Source: Acidovorax sp. sic0104
GTDB lineage: Bacteria > Pseudomonadota > Gammaproteobacteria > Burkholderiales > Burkholderiaceae_C
Assembly: GCF_019219095.1 (NCBI RefSeq)
Contig: NZ_JAHUWH010000006.1
Span: 186,001-250,000, forward strand
Length of the DNA stretch: 64,000 nucleotides
Direction: 5' to 3'
Shown here: positions 8,172 through 16,448 of the stretch, one piece after another
How the letters are laid out: each line of letters starts with the position of its first letter
How positions within the stretch are numbered: the first letter of the stretch is position 1
Notes under the pieces: generated by a model
Seen by the model: only the letters and a program-made list of their open reading frames with translations
Database searches by the model: none
What the model was told of the DNA's origin: nothing
Position numbers and translations under genes: made by a program

Positions 8172-9038
8172 TCAACTGCCCAGCGTCCGCACCATCTGCT
8201 CGTACATCGCGTCCACCGCCGGGGAGCGCTGCGACACCTTGCTGCGCAGCACCGCCACGTCCATCGAATCGAGCGGCGGCAGGTCGAACTCCGCCGGCAG
8301 GTCCTGCAGTATCTGCAGATGCGCGGGCACGCTGCAGCGCGTGAGCACCGCCACGGCCAGCCCGCTTTCCACGGCGGCCAGCTGCCCCGCCAGGCTGGAG
8401 CTGTGGTACACGATGCGGTGCGCCCGCCGCCGCGCGGCCAGGGCCTTCATCGTCGCCATGCGGGCCAGGCTGGCCGATTCATACACCGCAATCGGCAAGG
8501 GGTCGCGCCGCCACACTTCCAGCTGCGGCGAGCCCACCCACACCAGCGGCTCGTGGAACAAGAAGCGCCCGCGCTGCGGCTTGTCGCGCGAGACCAGGGC
8601 CAGGTCCAGCTCGCCGCGCCCCACGCGCGGGATCAGCGAGGTGGACTGCTCGCAGGTCAGCTCGATCTCCACCCCGTGGTAGCGGTGCGCAAAGCTGCGC
8701 AGCACCGGCGTAAGGTAGGCGCTGGCGTAGTCGTCCGGCACACCCAGACGCACCCGCCCCGCCAGCTGCGGGCCGAACAGCGCAGCATGCGCCTCGGCCT
8801 GCAGGTCGAGCACGCGGCGTGCGTATGACAGCAGCTCGGCCCCGGCCGGCGTCACCTCCAGGTGGCGCGGCCCGCGCAGCAGCACGGGGCGGCCCAGCGC
8901 GGCCTCCAGCTTCTTGATCTGCATGCTGACCGCCGACTGCGAGCGGTGCAGCAGCGGCGCCGCGCCCGAGAGAGAGCCTGCATCGACCACCGCCACAAAG
9001 GCGCGCAGCCAGTCGATCTGGAAGTCCGGGTGGTTCAT
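8172..9038 (-). CDS. LysR-family transcriptional regulator
   Basis: The protein has 288 residues. It opens MNHPDFQIDWLRAFVAVVDA with helix-turn-helix AAPLLHRSQSAVSMQIKKLE and a complete co-inducer domain. It is divergent from the DMT exporter at 9221, and a perfect T-N11-A palindrome at 9149-9163 lies between them. It also precedes the quinone-reductase-like gene on the same strand. Either neighbour could be the target; the palindrome favours the exporter. Confidence 0.92.
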   Translation of the reverse strand: MNHPDFQIDWLRAFVAVVDAGSLSGAAPLLHRSQSAVSMQIKKLEAALGRPVLLRGPRHLEVTPAGAELLSYARRVLDLQAEAHAALFGPQLAGRVRLGVPDDYASAYLTPVLRSFAHRYHGVEIELTCEQSTSLIPRVGRGELDLALVSRDKPQRGRFLFHEPLVWVGSPQLEVWRRDPLPIAVYESASLARMATMKALAARRRAHRIVYHSSSLAGQLAAVESGLAVAVLTRCSVPAHLQILQDLPAEFDLPPLDSMDVAVLRSKVSQRSPAVDAMYEQMVRTLGS

Positions 9039-9148
9039 GGGATGGGGCTGTGTGGAGCTGTGGGGGTGGCGGGCTTTGGCCGGCTCAGCCTGAGCGGGTT
9101 GCGGACATGGCGGACCACAAGGGTTGAACCGAGCCGATTTGTTGGGTA

Positions 9149-9163
9149 TTCGATTATCGAATG
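9149..9163. promoter_or_regulatory. candidate LysR operator, perfect 7-bp palindrome
   Basis: ATTCGAT-T-ATCGAAT is a perfect inverted repeat matching T-N11-A. It lies 111 bases upstream of the LysR start and 57 bases upstream of the chosen exporter start. The exporter frame has an earlier ATG at 9161 that falls inside the palindrome, which argues for the downstream start at 9221. Confidence 0.6.
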
Positions 9164-9220
9164 CCAGTCGTTCGAATTATCCGTTTTACACCACAGCCTC
9201 AAAACACGAGCATCGGCACC

Positions 9221-10180
9221 ATGAATCTCAAGGCCGAAGCCACCGTCTCCATCTCCCCCTCCGGGCCATCGCAGCCCGCCGCCCAGCGTGAGCGCGACGG
9301 GCAGTGGCTGCTCATCGCTGGCGGTGTGCTGCTGGGCACCATCGGCGTGTTCGTGGAAGAGGCGGGCCAGCACCCGCTGGTCACCGTGTGGTTCCGCTGC
9401 GCGTTCGGTGCGCTCGCATTGCTGGCCTGGTGCCTGGCCACGGGCCGGGGGCGTGAGCTGCTCTTGAGCGGCCGCGCCCGCTGGGTGGCCTGCGCCACGG
9501 GCGTGCTCATGGTGATGAACTGGGCGCTGTTCTTCGCGGCCATCCCGCGCACCTCCATCGCCGTGGCCACGGTGATCTTTCACATCCAGCCCATCTGGGT
9601 CATTGTGTTCGGCGCTGTGTTTCTGCGCGAGGCCGTCTCGCCCGCGCAGTGGCTGTCCACGCTGGCCGCGCTGGGCGGGCTGGTGCTGTCCACCGGCCTG
9701 CTGGACGGTACGGCCGCGTCGGCCAGCATGGCCCGTGGCGATGGCAGCTACCTGGCCGGCGTGCTGATGTGCCTGGGCGGCTCGCTTTGCTACGCGGGTG
9801 TGACGCTGCTGGCCAATACCCAGAAGGCCATCAGCCCCTTTGCCATGGCGCTGTGGCAGTGCCTGGTGGGCGCGGTGGCGCTGGTGTGGGCGCCCTTCGT
9901 GCTGGGCTGGCCGCAGCAGGGCGCCGCATGGGCCTGGCTGCTGGGCCTGGGCGTGCTGCACACGGGGCTGGCGTATGTGGTGCTGTTCGCCGGCATGGCC
10001 CGCCTGGCGCTGGGGCGCATCGCGGTGCTGCAGTTCGTGTACCCGCTCACGGCGGTGCTGGTGGACTGGGCGGTGTATGGCCGCACGCTCAGCCCCGTGC
10101 AACTGCTGGGGGTGGGCTTGATGGCGGCTGCGTTGTGGACGATCCGGCGGCCCGGCCTCGGACCTGACGCGGGGCGGTGA
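9221..10180 (+). CDS. DMT-superfamily (EamA-type) transporter
   Basis: The protein has 319 residues with about ten hydrophobic segments in two EamA repeats (for example LLIAGGVLLGTIGVFVEEAG and LLGVGLMAAALWTI). Members export amino acids, nucleobases or other metabolites across the inner membrane. The start at 9221 (MNLKAEAT) is preferred over 9161, since the latter overlaps the operator-like palindrome; the ribosome site is weak in either case. It is divergent from a LysR gene. Confidence 0.85.
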   Translation: MNLKAEATVSISPSGPSQPAAQRERDGQWLLIAGGVLLGTIGVFVEEAGQHPLVTVWFRCAFGALALLAWCLATGRGRELLLSGRARWVACATGVLMVMNWALFFAAIPRTSIAVATVIFHIQPIWVIVFGAVFLREAVSPAQWLSTLAALGGLVLSTGLLDGTAASASMARGDGSYLAGVLMCLGGSLCYAGVTLLANTQKAISPFAMALWQCLVGAVALVWAPFVLGWPQQGAAWAWLLGLGVLHTGLAYVVLFAGMARLALGRIAVLQFVYPLTAVLVDWAVYGRTLSPVQLLGVGLMAAALWTIRRPGLGPDAGR

Positions 10181-10256
10181 ATCCTTCGTGAAGCGGGTGC
10201 TGAACTGTCCATCTGCGTTCATCGCGGGCACGCCAGCCGCCCGTGCCGACAACCGC

Positions 10257-11297
10257 TCAGGGAGCCTTGCCCGCCGTGTTGCCCACCGGAATGTGCCGCT
10301 GCAAGAACCCCACCACCTGCGCATTGAACACCTGGTGAAACGCCGCCCGGTCAAACCCTGCCGCATCGCGGCAAATGTCCGCCGCCACCTCGGCCAGTGC
10401 AGGCGAGCAGGGCGCCAGAAATGCATAGTGCCCCCCGTTGGCGGCCACATGCCATTCGGGCGGCCGGTGCAGGCCGTGGCGCACGGTCTCCACGCTCTGG
10501 GGCGTCACGCCGTCACCACCCAGGGCAGAGGCCCACAGCTGCACCGGTACGCCGACTTGCCCGAGGCCCTTGGCGTCGAACACGCTCAGCGGATCGACGA
10601 TGACCGCCGCCTTGATGCGCGGATCCGGCGCGGGCGTGGCGGGGATCTCGTTGCGGCGGACCTCGCCGCACAGGGGGCGCGTGGATAGCGGCGGGCACAG
10701 GTCCGGGCGCAGCGTCCAGTCTGGCACCGCGCCCGCAGCCACCAGCCCCGTGTAGCCGCCGCGCGAAAAGCCGAAGAAACCGACCTTGCCAGCATCCAGC
10801 TGCGCGTGCTGGGGCCACGCGCCCAGCATGTAGTCCGTCAGCCGCTTCATGTCCACCGGCCGCGTGGCAAAGGCCGACAGGTGGCCCTGGCGGCTTGCGT
10901 CCTGAAAGTTGTCGCCCGGGTGGTTGATGGCCGCCACCACATAGCCCGCATCGGCCAGCGCGGCGGCTGTGTCGTGGTGCCCCAGGGCCGAGCCGCCCGC
11001 GCCGTGCGACACCACGATCAATGGCAGGCCCTGGCCGGCCAGGGGACAGTCGCGCGTGCCTTGCAGCACCAGCGGCGCCAGGTCGATGCGGCCCGGTGGC
11101 GTGCTGCAAGGCGACCACACGGCGCCGCGCAGCGCGGGCCCGTCCTTGTCCGCAGGCACCTGGATGAAGGCAAAGCCCGCAGCCTGGACCAGGGTGGTGG
11201 CGCAGCAGAGTGCTGCGGCGAGCAGCCAGCGAGGGCCCGCGCCGGTGCAGGCGCTGAAGAGATGGCGGGGGCGGAAACGAAGTACAGATGCGGTCAT
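10257..11297 (-). CDS. exported alpha/beta-hydrolase, dienelactone/PAF-acetylhydrolase-like
   Basis: The protein has 346 residues with a signal-like segment (WLLAAALCCATTLVQAAG). The nucleophile elbow GFSRGG is near residue 175, with an oxyanion region at IVVSHGAGGS and a late histidine in NGGHYAF, giving a complete Ser-Asp-His set. The early cysteines and the tail suggest a periplasmic enzyme. The substrate is not predictable, although ester hydrolysis is likely. No operon partner is evident. Confidence 0.85.
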   Translation of the reverse strand: MTASVLRFRPRHLFSACTGAGPRWLLAAALCCATTLVQAAGFAFIQVPADKDGPALRGAVWSPCSTPPGRIDLAPLVLQGTRDCPLAGQGLPLIVVSHGAGGSALGHHDTAAALADAGYVVAAINHPGDNFQDASRQGHLSAFATRPVDMKRLTDYMLGAWPQHAQLDAGKVGFFGFSRGGYTGLVAAGAVPDWTLRPDLCPPLSTRPLCGEVRRNEIPATPAPDPRIKAAVIVDPLSVFDAKGLGQVGVPVQLWASALGGDGVTPQSVETVRHGLHRPPEWHVAANGGHYAFLAPCSPALAEVAADICRDAAGFDRAAFHQVFNAQVVGFLQRHIPVGNTAGKAP

Positions 11298-11431
11298 GGT
11301 GGTGTGCTGCTGCGGATGGGAGTCAACAGGTCGGTGTGCAGGCTGTCAACTTGCGCGGCGTTGCGGGGGGGGTTGTGATGGCGCTCCGGCTCATGGCCGC
11401 CCAGTGTGCAGCAGCCAGGCTGAAGAGCCCG

Positions 11432-12391
11432 TCACTGCCCGAACACCAGCGCCTGGTGCGCCCCCACGCCCGCCAGCACGCCTTCGGCAGACGCCAGCGT
11501 GGCGTTGTGCCGCATCAGCGTCAGGTCGCCCGCGGCATACACGCCGGGCACCGTGGTCATCTTGTTCGCATCCGTGCGCACGGCCGGCCCCATCGGGCCG
11601 TCGTCGAAAGCGCAGCCCAGCTGCTCGGCCAGCGGGCTGGCGGGGCGGGTGGTGGCGGCCACGTACAGGGCGTCCAGCGGCAGCAGGCGCGCGCCGCTGT
11701 CGCCATGGGCCTGCAGGCGCACGCCGTGCAGTGCCTGCCCCGGCCCCTCCAGCGCGGCAATGCGCGCAGGCTCCACCGCAATGCCCAGCGCCAGCAGACG
11801 CTCGTGCTCGGCGGGCTCCAGCGTGGTGTCGCCGTTCAGGAAGAGGGTGGTCGGGCCCCAGTCGGCAATCAGCTGCGCGTGCATCCCCGACTGCGGCGAG
11901 TGGTACAGCACGCCCAGGCGCTGGCCCGCAAACTCGTAGCCGTGGCAATAGGGGCAGTGCAGCACGCTGGCGCCCCAGCGCTCGCGCAGGCCCACAATGT
12001 CGGGCAGGCCGTCCTGCACGCCAAAGGCCAGTACCAGCTTGTGAGCCTCCAGGTGCGTGCCATCGTCCAGCACCACGGCAAAGCCGCTCTCCGGCGACCC
12101 CGCGCTTTGCTGCGCCGTGGCGGACACGGCCGTGCCCTGGCGCAGCGCCACCGTGGGGTAGGCCAGCAGCTTGCGGCGCGCCTGCTCGATCATCGCCAGC
12201 GGCGGCTCGCCGTCCTGCCCGAAGAAGCCGTGCGATGCGGCGGCAAACCGGTTGCGCGGCTGGCCCGCATCCACCACGCACACGCGCCGCCGGGCCCGCG
12301 CCAGCTGCATTGCGGCCGACAGGCCGGCAAAGCTGCCGCCTATCACGATCACCTCATACGCTTGGGTGGTTGTCATTGCTGCTGCCGCCAT
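11432..12391 (-). CDS. thioredoxin-reductase-like NAD(P)/FAD oxidoreductase
   Basis: The protein has 319 residues. An N-terminal FAD dinucleotide motif (VIVIGGSFAGLSAAMQLARA), the CPYCHGYE segment carrying a CxxC redox pair, and a late FAD motif (GVYAAGDLT) are seen. It resembles the short pyridine-nucleotide disulfide oxidoreductases that accompany Rrf2 regulators. AAGGAG eight bases before the ATG at 12391 supports that start over the ATG five codons later. The start lies inside the end of the Rrf2 gene (38-base overlap), so expression is coupled. Confidence 0.9.
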   Translation of the reverse strand: MAAAAMTTTQAYEVIVIGGSFAGLSAAMQLARARRRVCVVDAGQPRNRFAAASHGFFGQDGEPPLAMIEQARRKLLAYPTVALRQGTAVSATAQQSAGSPESGFAVVLDDGTHLEAHKLVLAFGVQDGLPDIVGLRERWGASVLHCPYCHGYEFAGQRLGVLYHSPQSGMHAQLIADWGPTTLFLNGDTTLEPAEHERLLALGIAVEPARIAALEGPGQALHGVRLQAHGDSGARLLPLDALYVAATTRPASPLAEQLGCAFDDGPMGPAVRTDANKMTTVPGVYAAGDLTLMRHNATLASAEGVLAGVGAHQALVFGQ

Positions 12392-12842
12392 GAGAAATCT
12401 CCTTGTGACCGTGGCACCCTGCCACCATGCGTTGATGAAACTCGGCCGACAGCTGCGCCAGCGTCACCTCGCCCAGGCGTGCCAGCAGCACCTCTTCGGC
12501 GGCCTGGTACGCGTCGGTCAGCGCGCGGTTGACGGCCTGCTCGACGATGCAGCCCGGGCTCTCCACCCGGTTGCCCACCGCCAGCAGCGTGGGCGCGCCC
12601 AGCGCTTCGTGGATGTCGCGCAGGGTGACTTCGGACAGCGGGCACGACAGCACCCACCCCCCTCCATGCCCCTTGGCCGACGTGACGAACCCCGCATACC
12701 GCAGCCCCGCCATCAGGCGGCGCACGACGACGGGGTTGGTCTGCATGGCCTGCGCCAGGGATTCAGACGTGGCGGGGCCATCCATCTCTGCCATGTGCAG
12801 CAGGGCGTGGAGAACGGTGGAAAGTCGGCTGTCTCGTTTCAT
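12354..12842 (-). CDS. Rrf2-family transcriptional regulator
   Basis: The protein has 162 residues. It has winged helix-turn-helix MKRDSRLSTVLHALLHMAEM with LAQAMQTNPVVVRRLMAGLR and the wing GGGWVL. Only one cysteine is found in the region where iron-sulfur members carry three, together with one near the start of the wing, so redox sensing by a [2Fe-2S] cluster is uncertain. It precedes and overlaps the reductase gene, a common pairing. No Shine-Dalgarno is seen upstream of the ATG; an inverted repeat overlaps it. Confidence 0.88.
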   Translation of the reverse strand: MKRDSRLSTVLHALLHMAEMDGPATSESLAQAMQTNPVVVRRLMAGLRYAGFVTSAKGHGGGWVLSCPLSEVTLRDIHEALGAPTLLAVGNRVESPGCIVEQAVNRALTDAYQAAEEVLLARLGEVTLAQLSAEFHQRMVAGCHGHKEISHGGSSNDNHPSV

Positions 12843-12861
12843 GCAACATTAAAAGTTGCGT
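12841..12861. promoter_or_regulatory. candidate Rrf2 autoregulatory operator over the start codon
   Basis: ATGCAAC-ATTAAAA-GTTGCGT has 7-base arms matching at six positions and a 7-base AT spacer, the geometry of Rrf2-type sites. It abuts the Rrf2 start codon, and its minus-strand centre contains TTTAAT, which could be a -10 box for a leaderless transcript. Both ideas are inference. Confidence 0.5.
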
Positions 12862-12902
12862 GATGGTAGCATGTGCCCACAACCTGCGCTGGCGCACAGG
12901 CG

Positions 12903-12975
12903 GATAGCTACTGAATCGATAGCTATCAGCGCTTTGTGAATAAGCGCCAGAGGCTGATTTGGCTCGATTTTTGAC
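12903..12975. repeat. R3 repeat, well-preserved copy
   Basis: The order ATAGCTACTGAATCGATAGC, TCAGCGCTTTGTGAATAAGC, then GCCAGAGGCTGATTTGG and a T-run gives the fullest R3 copy in the window. It lies upstream of the Rrf2 gene. Confidence 0.75.
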
Positions 12976-12991
12976 ACCCGCCGTTCACCCC

Positions 12992-13068
12992 CAACCGTTC
13001 GGGTTGAGCTTGTCGAAACCGCGCACAGCACACCCCATCCGATCGGGTTGAGCCTGTCGAAACCTTTC
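12992..13068. repeat. R1 repeat half-sites
   Basis: Two direct copies of the left R1 arm (CCGTTCGGGTTGAGCTTGTC and CGATCGGGTTGAGCCTGTCG) lie between the R3 copy and the methyltransferase gene. The right arms are missing. Confidence 0.75.
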
Positions 13069-13136
13069 ACAGCCGCATCCAACCCCCCGGCAGAGCCTGG
13101 CCTAAAACGCCGAACAAACACGACCGCACACACCCC

Positions 13137-13886
13137 ATGACCCATCCCGCCACCACCCCCTTCACCGACCTCGCCGCCGTCGCCCGCTACGCCGAAGGCC
13201 CCCGCCGCAACGTGCCCGGCTACGACAGCGTGCTGCCCATGGTGCGCATCCTGCTGGCCGAGCGCGTGCCCGCCGACGGCCGGGTGCTGGTGGTGGGCGC
13301 AGGCGGCGGGCTGGAGCTGGAGGACATGGCACTGGCGCACCCCGGCTGGCGGTTTGACGGCGTGGACCCCAGCCAGCCCATGCTGGACCTGGCGGCGCAG
13401 CGGCTGCAGAGCGCGGGCGTGTCGGGCGACCGCGTGGCGCTGCACCACGGCTATGTGCACAGCGCGCCGGACGGGCCGTTCGATGGCGCGACGTGTCTGC
13501 TGACTTTTCACTTTGTGCCGCGTGAGGAGCGCGTGGCCATGGCCACGGAAATCCGGCGGCGATTGAAGCCCGGGGCACCGTTTGTCGCGGTGCACCTGAG
13601 CGTGGAAGACGGAGATGCTGGCGCTGGCTTTGGCGGCGAAGGCGGGGCAGGGGAGCGCGACCTGTGGCTGTCGCGCTATGCGGCGTTTCAGGTGGCGTCC
13701 GGCGTGGCGCCGGAGCATGCAGCCAGGGCGCGGGACAAGGTGGCTGCGGAGCTGGCTGTGCTGACACCCCAGGAAGACGAGGCGATCCTGCACGAGGCCG
13801 GGTTCGGCGACGTGCGGATGTTTTACATGGGGTTTGCGTTCCGGGGTTGGGTGGCAACGGCCGCTCGTCAAGGCGGCGCCCAATGA
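13137..13886 (+). CDS. class I SAM-dependent methyltransferase
   Basis: The protein has 249 residues. Motif I is VLVVGAGGGLELEDMALAHP near residue 47, followed by the acidic loop FDGVDPSQPM and motif IV region ATCLLTFHFV. The fold is a Rossmann methyltransferase of the UbiE/small-molecule type; the acceptor is unknown. It stands alone between repeat clusters. The ATG at 13137 has no clear ribosome site. Confidence 0.85.
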   Translation: MTHPATTPFTDLAAVARYAEGPRRNVPGYDSVLPMVRILLAERVPADGRVLVVGAGGGLELEDMALAHPGWRFDGVDPSQPMLDLAAQRLQSAGVSGDRVALHHGYVHSAPDGPFDGATCLLTFHFVPREERVAMATEIRRRLKPGAPFVAVHLSVEDGDAGAGFGGEGGAGERDLWLSRYAAFQVASGVAPEHAARARDKVAAELAVLTPQEDEAILHEAGFGDVRMFYMGFAFRGWVATAARQGGAQ

Positions 13887-13892
13887 CCCGGA

Positions 13893-14139
13893 CACCGTTC
13901 ACGCTGAGCCCTTCGACAGGCTCAGGACAGGCTTGTCGAAGCGCCGCGCAAGGCTTCGACAGGCTCAGCCCGAACGGTGGGTTGAGGTTTGGGCCTGCCT
14001 GTGTAGTGCTCAGCCCGCACGGCACGGGCGGTTCAGAATCAGCGCCGCCAAAATCCGTTCACGCTGAGCCCTTCGACAGGCTCAGGACAGGCTTGTCGAA
14101 GCGCCGCGCGAGGCTTCGACAGGCTCAGCCCGAACGGTT
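13893..14139. repeat. two long R1 inverted repeats
   Basis: Near-identical R1 copies at about 13893-13976 and 14056-14139 share the arms CCGTTCACGCTGAGCCCTTC and TTCGACAGGCTCAGCCCGAA. They occupy most of the 266-base gap between the convergent methyltransferase and LysR genes. Confidence 0.85.
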
Positions 14140-14152
14140 GTCCCAAAAAACC

Positions 14153-15091
14153 TCAACGCACAGGCGCCAGCGCCCATCGGTCCTTGGCCGCCTTCGCCAG
14201 AAAATCAATCACCGCCTTCACCCTGGCCGCATTGCGCCGGCCCGGTGACGACACCGCGTACAGCGTGTGCACCGTGCGGGACGCAAAAGGCGCCAATACC
14301 TCCACCAACCGGCCTTGCGCCACGTCGGCCGCCGCGAGCGGGCTGGACAGCATGCCGATGCCCGCGCCGTTCACCAGTGCGTGGTGCACCAGGGCCGAAC
14401 TGCTGGCGGCCAGGCGCGAGCGCACGGTCACCTCCAGCGGCTTGCCTTGTGCATTGCGAAAAGCCCAGGTCACGGCAGGCCCCTGTGCGGTGTGCGTGAC
14501 GGTGTGGTGCTGCGGCAGCTCGCTGGGGTCGGCGGGCGTGCCGTGCTGTTCCAAGTACGCAGGGGCCGCGTACAGGCGCCGCTCGAACCGGCCCAACTCG
14601 CGCGCCACCACCAGGTCGCTGTGGCCCACGGTGGTGCGCAGCCCCACGTCGATGCCTTCCGTCACCAGGTCGGCCACGCGGTCATCGGCCAGCAGTTCCA
14701 CCCGCAGCGCGGGGTAGTGCGCCTGCAGGTCCGCCAGGTGGGGCAGCACCAGCGCTTCGCAGATCTCCTGGCTGGAGGCCAGGCGCAAGGTGCCCGCCAC
14801 GCGGCTGTGCTGGTCCGACAGCGATGCAGAAATGTCCTCCAGCTGCGCCAGCAAGGCACGCGCTTCCTGCACCAGCTCTGCGCCCTCGGGCGTGGCCGAC
14901 AGGCCGTGCGTGGACCGGCGCAGCAAGCGCACGCCGTAGCCGGCCTCCAGCCGGTCCACACCGCGCGCGACCACCGACACCGCCACATCCATCTCGCGCG
15001 CAGCCGCAGAAAACGAGCGCAGGTCGAGCGACCGCACCAGCCAGCGCAGGTCGGCCGGATCGGGGAGGAAGGAGCGGGGTTCTTTTTTCAT
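14153..15091 (-). CDS. LysR-family transcriptional regulator
   Basis: The protein has 312 residues from the ATG at 15091 (MKKEPRSFLPDPADLRWLVR). Homology begins here; an upstream in-frame ATG at 15193 would run through the divergent promoter. The helix-turn-helix is SAAAREMDVAVSVVARGVDR, in which the usual alanine/proline pattern is altered. It is divergent from the tautomerase gene, with a long palindrome in the gap. Confidence 0.9.
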   Translation of the reverse strand: MKKEPRSFLPDPADLRWLVRSLDLRSFSAAAREMDVAVSVVARGVDRLEAGYGVRLLRRSTHGLSATPEGAELVQEARALLAQLEDISASLSDQHSRVAGTLRLASSQEICEALVLPHLADLQAHYPALRVELLADDRVADLVTEGIDVGLRTTVGHSDLVVARELGRFERRLYAAPAYLEQHGTPADPSELPQHHTVTHTAQGPAVTWAFRNAQGKPLEVTVRSRLAASSSALVHHALVNGAGIGMLSSPLAAADVAQGRLVEVLAPFASRTVHTLYAVSSPGRRNAARVKAVIDFLAKAAKDRWALAPVR

Positions 15092-15127
15092 CGTGCGCGC
15101 CTTTGCGTGCGGAGCAAAAGCCATTAT

Positions 15128-15150
15128 CGCCACGGGCGGTTTCCGTGGCG
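15128..15150. promoter_or_regulatory. candidate operator, 8-bp inverted repeat
   Basis: CGCCACGG-GCGGTTT-CCGTGGCG has perfect 8-base arms around a 7-base spacer, between the divergent LysR (start 15091) and tautomerase (start 15210) genes. TACAGT at 15163-15168 could be the -10 box of the tautomerase promoter, so the palindrome would lie near its -35 region. Confidence 0.5.
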
Positions 15151-15209
15151 GGGCGCAATTTCTACAGTGAAGGCTCCTTATCAACCAACGCATTCAACAG
15201 GAGTCCTCC

Positions 15210-15608
15210 ATGCCCATCCTCAACGTCAAAGTGTCTGCCCAACGCACGCCCGAGCTGTCTGCCCGCATTGCAGAAACCCTGCTGGACCTGACCACCCGCG
15301 TGCTCGGCAAGCGGCGCGACCTGACCGCCGTGGTCATCACCTTTGTCGACCCCGCCGACTGGTACGTCGCCGGCCGGTCGCTGGCCGACCTGAAACAGTC
15401 GAGCTTCTACTTCGACGTCAAGGTGGTGGACGAGACCAACACCAAGGCCGAGAAGGCGCGCTACATCGCCGAGGCGTTCGCGGCCTTCGAGGGCCTGCTG
15501 GGCACGCTGCACCCCGAAAGCTACGTCTACGTGCAGGACGTGCGCGCCACCGCCTACGGCTTTGGCGGCCGCACGCAGGAATACCGCCACCAGCACCCCG
15601 AGCAATAA
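15210..15608 (+). CDS. tautomerase-superfamily protein
   Basis: The protein has 132 residues. It starts MPILNVKVSAQRTPELSARI, so processing exposes the catalytic Pro1 of 4-oxalocrotonate tautomerase-type enzymes. At 132 residues it is longer than 4-OT monomers (about 62) and resembles the fused or MSAD/cis-CaaD-sized group. AGGAG lies seven bases before the ATG. Divergent LysR control is likely, and a cupin follows downstream, suggesting aromatic or keto-acid metabolism. Confidence 0.88.
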   Translation: MPILNVKVSAQRTPELSARIAETLLDLTTRVLGKRRDLTAVVITFVDPADWYVAGRSLADLKQSSFYFDVKVVDETNTKAEKARYIAEAFAAFEGLLGTLHPESYVYVQDVRATAYGFGGRTQEYRHQHPEQ

Positions 15609-15620
15609 GCAGCCGAGCCA

Positions 15621-15648
15621 TCAATCAATCAATCAATCAATCAATCAA
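15621..15648. repeat. (TCAA)7 microsatellite
   Basis: Seven perfect TCAA units lie between the tautomerase stop and the cupin start, within an 85-base gap. Flanking ATCAA-like remnants extend it imperfectly to about 15668. It is 46 bases upstream of the cupin ATG. Confidence 0.9.
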
Positions 15649-15693
15649 GCAGCCCACCAATCCATCAACGGCTACCTACCCAGGAGCACCGAC

Positions 15694-16176
15694 ATGACGA
15701 TGACAACAACGACGACGCACAACAACCATCTCGCAGATGTGATCGTGGCCCAGACGCTGGGGCGTGCAGGCCTGGCGGACTGGATTCCCGAAGGCGAAGG
15801 CAAGTGGTCCCTGCCCATTCAGTTCTTGCCCGACGATGCCGGCTGGGTGGAACTAATGCGCCTGTCGCCCGGCACGCGGCTGGGCCTGCACCGGCACACG
15901 GGCGAAGTGCACGCCCTGACGCTGGCAGGCGAGCGCCGCCTGAACGATGGCCGCGTGGTACGGCCGGGCGACTACATCCACGAGCCCGCTGGGAATGTGG
16001 ATTGGTGGGAGGCGACGGGGACCGACGAGCTGCTGGTGCATGTGGTGGTCAAGGGCAGCGTGGAGTACCTGGGGCCGCACCATGTGGTGCTGCGGCGGAT
16101 TACCACGGCTGATCGGCAAGCGGACTATCGCCGCTGGTGCGAAGCGGTGGGCGTGTCGGTGCGTGATCTTTGTTAG
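15694..16176 (+). CDS. cupin-domain protein, 2,4'-dihydroxyacetophenone dioxygenase-like
   Basis: The protein has 160 residues. The cupin motif LGLHRHTGEVHALTLAGE supplies the HxH...E metal-ligand set and a later histidine (LLVHVVVKG) completes it. The sequence from WIPEGEGKWSLPIQFLPDDA onward resembles the DAD-type dioxygenase family. The substrate is unproven. The start at 15694 has CAGGAG seven bases upstream. It may be co-transcribed with the tautomerase, separated by the TCAA tract. Confidence 0.83.
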   Translation: MTMTTTTTHNNHLADVIVAQTLGRAGLADWIPEGEGKWSLPIQFLPDDAGWVELMRLSPGTRLGLHRHTGEVHALTLAGERRLNDGRVVRPGDYIHEPAGNVDWWEATGTDELLVHVVVKGSVEYLGPHHVVLRRITTADRQADYRRWCEAVGVSVRDLC

Positions 16177-16246
16177 TCGCGTGCGCGCGTCCACGCGGGC
16201 GGGGCACTCTATGCAGCGCAAGCAAGCACATGCACTGCTGAAATAT

Positions 16247-16310
16247 GAGTGAAAACAGGCTCTAGAGCTTATTTTTCAGACACTGAATGCTATTAGAAGT
16301 AGAGCAAGTC
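16247..16310. repeat. degenerate R3-like repeat
   Basis: GAAAACAGGCTCTAGAGCTT followed by an AT-rich segment with GAATGCTATTAGAAGTAG recalls the R3 end (AGAGGC-T-run) and its ATAGC core. It marks the left side of the AT-rich islet, in the 272-base gap after the cupin gene. Confidence 0.4.
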
Positions 16311-16448
16311 TTCCCGCCCACGGCTGTGTCTTGGGGGGCGGGCTCTTAAAGTTGGCAGATATGGCGCGGGCGCATCCCGGCTGAGGACTCAGTCCGAGAG
16401 GCCTGCATCGCCGATTAAGAACCAGCGAATCAATGATAGTGCCGCTTA

